From Tubulanus polymorphus (taxonomy: Eukaryota; Nemertea; Palaeonemertea; Tubulaniformes; Tubulanidae): DNA of 64,000 bases. Position numbers and translations under genes: made by a program. This document shows, piece by piece, positions 18,435-27,643 of this stretch (its first letter is position 1; the number at the start of each line of letters is the position of its first letter). The stretch covers positions 9,582,231-9,646,230 of the forward strand of contig NC_134033.1 of the NCBI RefSeq assembly GCF_964204645.1. The letters are read 5' to 3'. The notes beneath the pieces are model-generated. The model was not told where the DNA came from. It made no database searches and worked only from the letters and a program-made list of their open reading frames with translations.

Positions 18435-19172
18435 TTAATTAAATTTATCAATATAATCATATAATAATGAAAATCCTTGATTGTATTGAGTTTGAATTAT
18501 ACTTGAAATATTTTCATCAGTTACTGTATCATATTCTAAACATATATTCGATAATTTATAACCCATATCTTTATTAACGCTAGATATTCCAATTTCATTA
18601 ACAGGAGCAAATGTTATTTCGAATATAACGTCTTCTTGAATTGCGTATTTATATAAAGGTGCATTATTATTTATCAATTCAAAGTCATATGGAATTTTAT
18701 GTTTGCTTCCATATATACTTTTTATCAATTTATCTATAGAATTAGTTAATATTGCATTATGTGCTTCTGATCTTAATTTATTTTGGTTTTCTGATTGGAT
18801 TCCTTGAAATATCATATTATTTCTATTTTCTTTAGTTAACCATACATCTTTATAATGCATAAATAAATTACAATCATCTAATGAGAAAACTGTTTCTGGA
18901 CCGATCTTTATTGTTAATTTTTTAATCAAATAACTTCCAACATTATCGACAACATAATTATTATTATAACCGGTTACTTTTATATCGGCTGAAAAATAAA
19001 TACTATTTGGAACATAAAAAGTATTTTGTGTTAATCGAGGAATTCTAACATATAAAGTTTCATCGGGATTAATGTTAGAAGGGTTATGAGTAATTATATG
19101 ATGTGATCGTTCTGCTTTAATAGCATTAGATATTCTATGATTCTTAGAAGGATTGATATAACTCCCACTCAT
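18435..19172 (-). pseudogene. Major capsid protein, N-terminal half only
   Basis: 245 residues. Two segments are characteristic of the Polinton/adintovirus double-jelly-roll major capsid protein: VDNVGSYLIKKLTIKIGPE near residue 75 and LFMHYKDVWLTKENRNNM near 105. These are followed by IQSEN ... KLRSEAHNA, an IPYDFELI segment, a VIFEITFAP strand and LSNICLEYD near 220. The protein stops about where the second jelly roll would begin, right against the HNH gene, so the C-terminal half was lost by rearrangement. It starts in tttttttgttaaataaATG. It would have formed the capsid shell; it cannot now. Confidence 0.75.
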
Positions 19173-19212
19173 TTATTTAACAAAAAAATTAATTATTTAT
19201 TTTTTATCATGT

Positions 19213-20646
19213 TTACTTGATATCTTTTGATATCATATTCACTAACCCAAAAATAATAGCACCTACAACTGTAATTAAAAATAAAATAATATGTTCAGCA
19301 GCAAAGTTAATAATGTTTCCTGCAGATTTCAATATAAAACCAACAATTGATGCAATAACTCCGGGTAAAGCTGCAGCAGATTTTTTAGATAGTTCCCATC
19401 AATATTTTGCTAATTTCTTTAAACCATCTTTAACTTTATCTTGTATAGAATTATTATCATTCGGGGGTTTATCTGGTTTATTTGGAGTAGGAGTAGATTT
19501 CAGTGAATTTGATATAGCTATACCTATTGTTGTAAATAACAGAGTTACAGCTGTTAGAATTGAAAGAATTGTTATTCCTTCTAATTTAAATAACAATTTT
19601 ATTCTATCTTTCAATGATATTTCAGAATTTGGTTTTATCAACAAATTTTTAAAAATAACTTTTAATCTATTAATATTAAAATCATATGATTTTAATAATG
19701 ATTTAATTTCTTCTTTTTGTAATTCTAAATTATCTTTTAAATTATTTATTTCTTTTTCTAAACGTAATTCTTTTTGCCTCTATTCCATTTCATCAATTAC
19801 TTGTCGTTCTAAATCAGACTTTAATTGTTCTATTTCTTTATTTTCATCAGTTAATTCTTTTTCTAAAGTTCTAATTTTAATATCTCTTATACTTTTATTA
19901 TGCGCAATTTTATCAGCTTCATTTCTTATACTAATAATTTCTCTAATTGCTTCATCAGAAAATATATTTAAATCTTCTAATTCTTGATCTGTTGCATCAA
20001 GTAACCCATTTTGTAAAAGTTTTTCAGTTTGAACTTCGGTTGATTTAACTTTACTAGTTTTGGAATTATCAACTTCTTTAGGAATTGTTTTTGGTTCTAA
20101 ATTTTCATTAATTATCTTCAAAAAATCATCATTTCTTCGAATAAATTCTCTTCTATTTAGAGTTATCTCTTCTTTTGTAACATCAGTTATAACATCATTA
20201 TTGATTTTCTTAATTTTAGATTGTTCTAATTTAATAAAAGTAGATTTTGTTATTATTTTATCGTGACTTTTATTAGAAGAAATCTTAAAATAATAGTTAT
20301 CTATCAAATTCCAATAATAATCACCATTTAAATATTTCAAATCTTTTACTAAATAATCCACACCTTTATTTGTTATATTGAATCCAGATTTTTCTAATAT
20401 TGGTTTGAATTTATCAGCTAATTCTTCATATTTTAATTCTTTTTTTGTTATTTCTGTAACTTCATTTTCAGTATTTATCTTTGAACGTGCTTTATCAATA
20501 TATTCAGGCGTAGGTAAATTAGAATTATATTCTGTTTTATTATCATTAACAAAACTTGATTCATTATCATTACAATCATCATCAATATATCCTTCATTAT
20601 TATTTCCCGTGCCTTCCATTTCATAAGCTTCTCCACCTTCTGCCAT
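19213..20646 (-). pseudogene. Coiled-coil protein with C-terminal membrane segments, two nonsense codons
   Basis: One frame of 478 codons broken by TAG (19780-19782) and TGA (19399-19401). It starts MAEGGEAYEMEG. A charged, long coiled-coil region follows (IRTLEKELTDENKEIEQLKSDLE and beyond), then a hydrophobic helix (ITILSILTAVTLLFTTIGIAI). The C-terminus is an Ala/Gly/Ile-rich segment (SAAALPGVIASIVGFIL) with another hydrophobic helix. The last segment is a recurring feature of Polinton proteins, possibly virion-associated membrane-active proteins (inference). The two stops are the only damage seen. It lies between the capsid gene and the 444-codon gene on the same strand. Confidence 0.6.
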
Positions 20647-20663
20647 TTACATAATAAAAAAAA

Positions 20664-21989
20664 TTAAAATTTAAAATATAATATTCCTCCGATTACAATT
20701 CCTTTACAAGTTAAAGCTAATTTAGCATTTTCATGGGATTTATTATCATCATCAGTTTTAATTATATCATGTTGAATATCATCAGTTTTAATATTTTCTG
20801 TAGTATTGTAATCTTTTATTTTAGAATCATTATCCAATTTAATATTCTTAGTTTTAGTTTCTGTTGATTGAATATGTTTTTTATTTTTTTCACCTTCCAT
20901 TAATTTTGGAGCAGTGATAATCTTTTTATTTATATCATTTAATCCAAATGAATTATTTGTTGTTGCAGTTTTAATTAGATTATTATAACCAATTATGTTT
21001 CCCATCTTTAATACTAAATCATTAGAAATAATTAATAGATTAGGGCCTATACAATAATTTAGTCTTACATGAGATTTATCTAAACAATTTTGATATCTTA
21101 CAATGTTTTCTGGAATCGATCTATTTTTATCATTATGAATGGAATCTTCAAATAATACTTTGAATTGTTTCTGCGCATCAAATGAAGTGTTATCATTTCC
21201 AACTATTGGTGATCTTGTTTCAACTTGAGCGCCTAAAATACATATAAAATAAGTTCTAATAGATTGATTTATTCTTTGTATTCCAGCTTTAGTAAAACCT
21301 TCACTATTTTCTAAAATGAAATTAACCCAACCATTATTGTTTTGTTGTTGTATATTATTATAATATTTTGGTAATTCATTCCAATTTAGTGTTCTTATAT
21401 CTGAATTTGTCATTATTTTTCCAAATTCTTTAGTATATAATATTCCTAATCCACCCATTGTACCAATTTTTGCTCTAAAATCTTTATTTGAATTAATATT
21501 AAATTCATTACATATTTTATAAAACTTAGAAAAATTTATATTATTATTCAATTCTTTAAAATATTTTGAACCTGGTAAAGGACATTCTAATTCATCTAAT
21601 ATTAATTTTATTTGAAAATATGTATGAAATCTAAAAAGTGATAACATCAATGGTTAACTTGGTTTATTTAAATGATCATTCCAACTAATTCCACATTCTG
21701 TTGTTGCACAATAAACAGCAAAATTTAATTGGTTCTGCCAATACTTCATATTAGATTTTAATAACCATTGTTTTGCCTCATTTAAATTTTTGAAATTAAT
21801 TGTATACACATGAAATATATTTTCCATCTTAACATTAAAATAATCAGTTTCAGTAACATAAATATATAAATCAATTAATGAACTTAAAACTTCATTTCTA
21901 TATGAAATATCTTTATTAAAATCTATTGCTGGAATATTATATTTAATTGATTTATTATATTGGAAAGCTTTTGGAAAACTATCTACCAT
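20664..21989 (-). pseudogene. Conserved ~440-residue Polinton protein, one nonsense codon
   Basis: Two open segments in the same frame separated by a single TAA at 21654-21656; the copy C homologue (46.1 kb) reads leucine there. Recognisable blocks: GISWNDHLNKPS, then LSLFRFHTYFQIKLIL ... ECPLPGS, the central EGFTKAGIQRINQSIRTYF, and ILGAQVETRSPIVGN. It ends in a Lys/Asp-rich tail and a short hydrophobic end. I recognise these blocks as common in animal Polintons but not a proven function; its position among capsid genes suggests a virion role. It starts at ATATAAATGG. It is otherwise complete. Confidence 0.6.
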
Positions 21990-22002
21990 TTATATAATTA
22001 AA

Positions 22003-25000
22003 CAAGAGCCCCAAGGGGCACAATGGCCAGCCTGTCAGATTTGCTTTTTATAAATGATGTAATCTGTGGGTTATATTTATCAATATACACTCCCTGCTCA
22101 ATATCATTTACCTAGTAAAATCGTGTGTTAACACAGACAGCAGGAACGAATGTAATATAGAAATACTAAGTTATTGTATTGTTCAACGCCCCCTGGTGGC
22201 CATAAAAAAACCAATGAGCTTGAAACTCACCTCGATCAGGGGCGGATCCAGACCGTATTAGCCGTATTGCCCAATACGGTCTAGAATTGTTAAGTGCCCT
22301 TCGAAATTTCACCGGCAATATTTTTGACGGCATTATTTCAGCAACCGCTAATTCCGTGTCCGTAATCCGGGCATAATTATAAATTAATCGGTAACATACT
22401 GCTGCCGAGAAAGTGAGGAGAGATAATCATATTTGTATGGCCTTTAATCATGATAAATTAAATAGGGCACTCTCCTTTTGCAAGGGGCACTCATGCTTTA
22501 GATGAGGGCACCTTATCCTTGCCTTTTCAGGGAGGGCTAAAGGGGCACTCGTACTTTAGAAGAGGGCACTATACGCGGAAAATGTTGAAGAAAAGGGCAC
22601 TTTTTTGCCTAATTTTTAAAATTTTAGGGGCACTTTTGGTTTGGAAGATGGCACACGACATGAGGATAAATGTGAAGACGAGGCAATTTTTGCCGATTGT
22701 TAACAATGAAGGAGCACTTAGCCGTATTCTGTATAATTGTTAAGGGGCACTTTTAAAGATTATAGGGGCACTAGGCGAAGTTGGCGACAACCATTCTTTC
22801 ATGGGTTCGCCAGCTTGATTTTTTATTCGCATCTGTTGAAATCTTGTCTCGAATTCGTTTTTTCTGGATTGCTCTGCTAGCCTCTAGTAGCCCTCTAAAA
22901 GCCTTTAAATGGTACCATATTTTCAAAATTTTCCAGACCCCCCTTTAAGGACTTCGCGCCTTTGGCGCTCGCTTTGACCTGGATACTGGGTGTGCCCTAA
23001 GATCAGAAAGGTGCCCTTCAATTTCCTTCCAATACTGTCTACCCATCCCCTTGGATCCGCCCCTGTCGATCATCGAACATGTCATGAGCTACAACTTTCC
23101 AATTGATTATAGTAGCAAAATATGCTTAAGTATCAATTATAATGTGGAAAAACTTTTTTTCCACCTACGAATGAGTACTTATGACCCCAAGATGGCCGCC
23201 AGTGCATCATAATTGCCTGGTCAAAAATACCCTCTCGGATATAAAAGATCCCTTTCCAAAGAATACCCATTACAAATTGCAATGAAACATGGCACACCAT
23301 TAGAAAGCTACAGTACTCAGGATTCAGGCCAAAATTGACATTTTTGGGAACCAAAAAGGTCACAGTACGGCCATCTTGAGTCCGATTGACTCAATTTTTC
23401 TCATGCCGATGGGCCCTCGGGGATACAAATATATACGAATGATCAAGGTTATTGATAAAAGTGTCTTCAAAATTTCCCTCGAAAACTTCAAAAATGTGTA
23501 AAAAGTGCTGATTTTGGCTGCCAGTCGGCCATCTTGAATCTGACAGGGCCAGTTTTTGGCCTGAAGATGTGTCTAGGGTAGATACACGTATAAAACAAAT
23601 ATCAAGACATTACCTTAAAGCGTCTTCAAAACTTTGGAACTCTCACGAACTATATAGATGGTTATCTCTCGACCTCAATAGCTTCAAGACCCATTGTATT
23701 TAATTGTATTTAACATTTTTCGGCAGAATAAAATTTGATTGAATTTGCAATTCGGGCACATGGCTAATTAGCATATCAAGGTCATACACCCGATTTGGTA
23801 AAACCTTTTTTTCGCGAACCTTGCGCAATTGTCAAGGATGAATTTTCTGTAGAGCAAATAAAAATTCCTCCCAAACACCAAATCAACTAAAGATTTCATA
23901 GAAATCGATCTTGAAATACAATTTTAAATCTTAAAATAAAACCCGGAAGTAAAACAGTAGACGATACCGCGGATTCACGTGAACACCTGATTTCTGTAAA
24001 CGAAATGTTGGTTGTGACAAAATTGTTCTGACGGTTTTAGGTGGTAATAAGTACGGAAACGTAACGACCATGGTTGACTTATTCGATGAAATCAGGCCTA
24101 TGTGATATCCAAATTTTGACTTTTTTATTCTCCAGACCTCCCTGATATAGAAATGAAAAATTTTGGTGGTACGAAAGTGCAATCACAGCGCCGACGGGGA
24201 CAGAGCCGTGTCAGAGATCGGCGGAGTGAAAATTGAGGTGGACGAACACGAAGAAGTAGGCTATTGCGCTACTTGAATCACGAAAACTCTTGGCGCGGCC
24301 CCGACGCTTTTCGTTGATTAAGTAATACAAATATCATGCAATGGGTTTTCACAATCTACCGCTGGTATTTACCGGATTTCAATATCACTCCAAAATTCAA
24401 AGAAACCTCGAAATATCGAACCGGAACACTTCCGGTAGATATCCGCGGCTGCCCAACCGGGAAACTTATTTGTTTCAATAGATATTGATAGGATCCATCA
24501 TCTTCACCCGTCAAGGGATTCGAACCCACTAAGCTAAAGCCATGCCAGAATCGGGTCGGGCCAATCACAGCGCTTGTAACAAACCACATTAGGCTTCTGT
24601 GGAATTTCCCAGTAAATGGGCCAATCAGCGAACACGTAGCGAACGCGGAAGTATTGTCGCGTGTTGATACATGACGTCATGCGCAAAAGCGCCAGTAATG
24701 AAATCGCGATAATTCACGTGAACAGCTGCTGATATTTTCAGATAAACCAATCACAGGGAAGACACAACTTCCTGATTGGCTGATAAAAATTGAAATTTTC
24801 CCGATTTATCTTTCGTGAAAAATGCAGAAAACATTTTTATGAGACCCTATTTCAAAATTCTGCTCGCTACGATTCCGAGAATGGATTACGCTTAAATACG
24901 TGATTTGTTCGAATATGCCCTCACTTGGCAAGCAAAAGAGCCTTTTGTGTGGAAACCATGTCATTTAAATTCGCTCCATTTGTATAGTAATAGGCTCAGC

Positions 25001-25012
25001 CTACGGCTGGCC
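22003..25012. mobile_element. ~3-kb composite insertion in copy B
   Basis: Copy C at 46413-46445 shows the uninterrupted sequence (catttatataatgaaaaaaa then ttaataatta), so this block is an insertion. The left edge has a hairpin (gagccccaaggggcac). The right edge is ggctcagcctacggctggcc. Inside, on the reverse strand, are the words of the Helentron-like family (accaccagggggcg, gatggccgcc, tttttccacctacgaatgag), plus the nested transposon at 22237-23065. No ORF of note. Confidence 0.65.
22237..23065. mobile_element. TIR transposon with 5-bp duplication (hAT-like)
   Basis: Starts caggggcggatccag and ends ttggatccgcccctg, flanked by tcgat on both sides (22232-22236, 23066-23070). Removing it restores the ~170-bp repeat found elsewhere to normal length. 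829 bp, non-autonomous, with many aggggcac words inside. The TIR is hAT-like, but the superfamily is not proven. Confidence 0.75.
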
Positions 25013-25018
25013 TAAAAA

Positions 25019-25443
25019 TTAATAATTAACTAATTCTTTTAATAATTTATCTTGTTCTTCAACTGTTATATGACCATTTAAACTTATTATATAATCTAGT
25101 GTATTCTTTAATTTATTAATTTCTTTTATATTAGTTTTAATTTTTTCTTTATTACTTTTTATATTTAATTTTGAACTTATACAGTTAAAACACTTGAACT
25201 TAATCCTAATACACCAATTGATATAGCTAAAGGTGTTAATGGGCTGAATATTGCTAGAAATGTTATTACAGAACTAATTGTAACCGAACCACTAATAATA
25301 AGATAATATATAATTTCACTTTTTAAATATTTTTTCTTTTTAATTTTTAAGTCACTTTCAAATTTTAATATTTGTTTTTCTAAATTTATTTTTAATTTAG
25401 TTTTATTTATATCATGAGGAATAATATCAATATTATCATCCAT
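25019..25443 (-). pseudogene. Polinton membrane protein, frameshifted near C-terminus
   Basis: The N-terminus MDDNIDIIPHDINK is followed by a charged coiled-coil-like stretch, then hydrophobic helices (IIYYLIISGSVTISSVITFL and FSPLTPLAISIGVLGLSSSV). The frame ends at VLTV, but the other frame continues with KLNIKSNKEKIKTN ... EEQDKLLKELVNY to a stop at 25019. Copy C has a readable junction (VLTGISSK) at the same place (47.8 kb), which shows an indel here. Membrane protein of unknown role. Confidence 0.55.
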
Positions 25444-25453
25444 TTATCAAAAA

Positions 25454-25871
25454 TTACAAATTAGTAAACTTATCAGCAACAAATATAACAATAACAGTTC
25501 CGCATAAAATCCATATTATTTCATATTTCTTCTGTTCATTACTTGGGGTATAATAATCTGATAATTTAGGTTTGTATAGATGTAATCTTTTTTATTTGTT
25601 ACCGCGTTATATAAACTCATTGCATCATCAACTGATCTCTATGTGAAATCTTCCGATCATATAATTCCTCGTTAATATAATCCATATAGTTTTGTCTTTT
25701 TTCTCTATATTCTTCTGCAGCTTTATTGTATTTCTCTAATGCTAAGTTATGTCTTTTTTGTTCTGTTAATGATCCATTTTTATCAATATGTTTAAATAAA
25801 TAACCGCCCCCAGTAAATGCTAAAGCGTTAACAATTGCCGATCCTATAATAGTTATAACTGCAGAAGCCAT
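25454..25871 (-). pseudogene. Polinton virion/membrane-type protein, two frameshifts
   Basis: Starts MASAVITIIGSAIVNALAF with TGGGYLF. A coiled coil follows, containing KRHNLALEKYNKAAEEYREKR, a pattern I recognise from Polinton small proteins. Then a frame change near 25630 (into VDDAMSLYNAVTNKK) and a second near 25570 (into KLSDYYTPSNEQKKYE). A C-terminal hydrophobic helix ends at 25454. N- and C-terminal hydrophobic helices flank the coil. Function unknown. The gene is absent in copy C, where an insertion lies instead. Confidence 0.6.
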
Positions 25872-25895
25872 TTATTTAGTAAAATAATTACGCAT

Positions 25896-26117
25896 TTATA
25901 TAGGAGGAATATATTTTTGTTTTTCTAGATAATCAATAGTTAAATTAGATAAAGTAACTGCTAATGTTAATTTTAAGATATCATTTATATCAAATCTATC
26001 AACATTAACACTTCCCATTTTAAATACTTTTTTTAATACCATTGAATAACCAACAGTTCCAACTGATAGTAATGCGCCATTATATAATCCAGTTATTATC
26101 CACTTATTATCACTCAT
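25896..26117 (-). CDS. Small Polinton membrane protein
   Basis: 73 residues. A hydrophobic N-terminal helix (ITGLYNGALLSVGTVGYSMVL), then FDINDILKLTLAVTLSNLTIDYLEKQ and a short IPPI end. The same layout occurs in copy C twice (49079 and 51287), where a one-base insertion breaks it. It starts in tttttttgataaataaATG. Likely a small membrane or virion protein; function not known. Confidence 0.6.
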   Translation of the reverse strand: MSDNKWIITGLYNGALLSVGTVGYSMVLKKVFKMGSVNVDRFDINDILKLTLAVTLSNLTIDYLEKQKYIPPI

Positions 26118-26142
26118 TTATTTATCAAAAAAATTACTATCT

Positions 26143-26475
26143 TCAAAAATATTTATTTAACTTAGTTATAATTATTTCAACATTTATTTCATTACTAGTT
26201 TCATTTGTATATATTTCAATTATTATTTTTTTAATATAATCGATGATAAAATCTTCATCTAATTCATAAAATCTTAAAGATTCTCTAATTAAATTAGTAA
26301 TCTTTTCTACATTTAAAGTTTCTTTATCTATTGTTTTTTCATACTCAAATGTTGTTTCATTAGAAAATGCAATATTTTTAATATGTGTAATTACATCATT
26401 AATGTTAAATTTCATTTCTTTCTCATGTTTAAAATCAAACCCAAAACATATACTCGGTCCAACAGTTATATTCAT
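26143..26475 (-). CDS. Conserved small protein of unknown function
   Basis: 110 residues, beginning MNITVGPSICFGFDFKHEKEM and otherwise helical and charged (ITNLIRESLRFYELDEDFIIDYIKK). The copy C homologues (49301 and 51509) keep the same start and the VEIIITK end but have a stop after residue ~27. No family recognised. It is compactly placed between a membrane protein and the minor-capsid candidate. Confidence 0.55.
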   Translation of the reverse strand: MNITVGPSICFGFDFKHEKEMKFNINDVITHIKNIAFSNETTFEYEKTIDKETLNVEKITNLIRESLRFYELDEDFIIDYIKKIIIEIYTNETSNEINVEIIITKLNKYF

Positions 26476-26491
26476 TTATATAATGAAAAAA

Positions 26492-27246
26492 TTACTCTCT
26501 ACATCTTATAACTAATTCATATATCACAGGAAAGTTATTCAAATCAATTAAATATCCATTATGATTTCTTATTTCTAATTTAAAATTATTAAATTTAGGA
26601 ATGCAAGGTTTAAAATCACATTCTGTTAAATTATAATTTATTTGAGTTCCAAATTGTTTAACATTTTTAGCGGTAAAATATTTAGTATACTAGAACTACA
26701 AATTGTTTCTTTAGTTGCTTCGAAAGTTTTTGTAGGCTCGATTAAATTGCAATAAATATAAAAGTGTGTAAAAGGTATTATATTTGAGCTGCCTTCTGCG
26801 TTTCCAGTAACTGTAAGCGGTTTAATTCCTAACATTTTAGCCAGTGGTTTGTTTACCATAAATTTATGTTGTTCATTAGAAATGTTTATTCTTAATTTAT
26901 TAGTACTATCAATTTTATTAAATTTAATTTCAAATACAGAAGTGCCCCCGATTTTCAACCGAGCTCTTCTATTAATTTCCTGCGCTAATGATTCTAAATT
27001 ATATAATCCTGGTTTTAAAAATATATGAAACCATTTATCTTTATTTCTCATATAAATCATAAACCCTCTATGTTCAAAAGTTTTATCCGATATATTATAA
27101 AAAGAATTACATAAACTTATATTTACTAATTTTAAATCAACACAATTCTTGAATTCTCTATCTAATTGTACTAGTAAGTTATGTGATTTATAATTTGTAA
27201 GTCTTCTAGAATCAACAAATATTCTGTATTCTTTTAATTCTACCAT
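26492..27246 (-). pseudogene. Candidate minor capsid/penton-like protein, one frameshift
   Basis: The N-terminus MVELKEYRIFVDSRRLTNYK is followed by strand-rich sequence with LKPGLYNLESLAQEINRRA, HKFMVNKPLAKMLGIKPL and FTHFYIYCNLI. After NILPLK one base is lost (near 26660). The C-terminus (ECDFKPC ... NGYLIDLNNFPVIYELVIR) then continues in another frame to 26492. The copy C version keeps the C-terminus in frame. The GxYxLexL plus FNxxPVxYELx pattern recurs in Polinton virion proteins; assignment to penton or fibre is inference. Only a six-base gap separates it from the upstream gene. Confidence 0.5.
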
Positions 27247-27251
27247 TTATT

Positions 27252-27614
27252 TTACATATTTTTTTCGAAATCTATTTCATGGTGCCCCTTTTCATTCTTA
27301 CCTTTGTATACGAAATAGAAATCTCCAGAACATAATTCTTCTAGATCTTCACTTGATAATCTATGAAATCTATCCGGTAAATATGTTCTGAATTTATACG
27401 TATTTCCTTTTAATCCTTCATATTCTAAGTGTATAACTAATTTATCTCCATATTTGTTAGTAACTGTATCAATATTTGTAATTAGATATTTATTATGGAT
27501 TATTAATTCTTTTAACTTCTTAAATTTATAATCTACTGATTTGACATTTGAAGTATCTTTTATTCTATCTAGGAATGATTTGTTGTTCTCACTGTGTGCT
27601 TGTTTACTCTCCAT
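27252..27614 (-). CDS. Candidate ssDNA-binding protein (OB-fold-like)
   Basis: 120 residues, intact. The core is KYLITNIDTVTNKYGDKLVI then LEYEG, KFRTYLPDRFHRLSSEDLEEL and FYFVYKG. This Y-x-I/V...T-x-x-x-G-x-K...LP-x-R-F...Y-x-G pattern is shared with short proteins of other Polintons and some DNA viruses thought to be OB-fold ssDNA-binding proteins; my assignment is inference from the pattern. It lies between polB and the minor-capsid candidate. Copies in C: 34542 (plus, broken by an insert) and 52970 (minus, with a stop). Confidence 0.5.
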   Translation of the reverse strand: MESKQAHSENNKSFLDRIKDTSNVKSVDYKFKKLKELIIHNKYLITNIDTVTNKYGDKLVIHLEYEGLKGNTYKFRTYLPDRFHRLSSEDLEELCSGDFYFVYKGKNEKGHHEIDFEKNM

Positions 27615-27643
27615 TAATAATACATATTTTTATTAAAATTTGA

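Noticed and set aside
17779-21989. Single in-frame stops in several genes might mean a reassigned stop codon.
   Set aside because: TAA, TAG and TGA all occur as interruptions, frameshifts are also present, and sister copies have ordinary sense codons at the same places. Decay explains it better.
24480-24560. Minus-strand tRNA-like boxes (tagcttagtgg and ggttcgaatcc).
   Set aside because: The A and B boxes are directly adjacent, so no tRNA fold or normal SINE head is possible. At most it is a deleted remnant.
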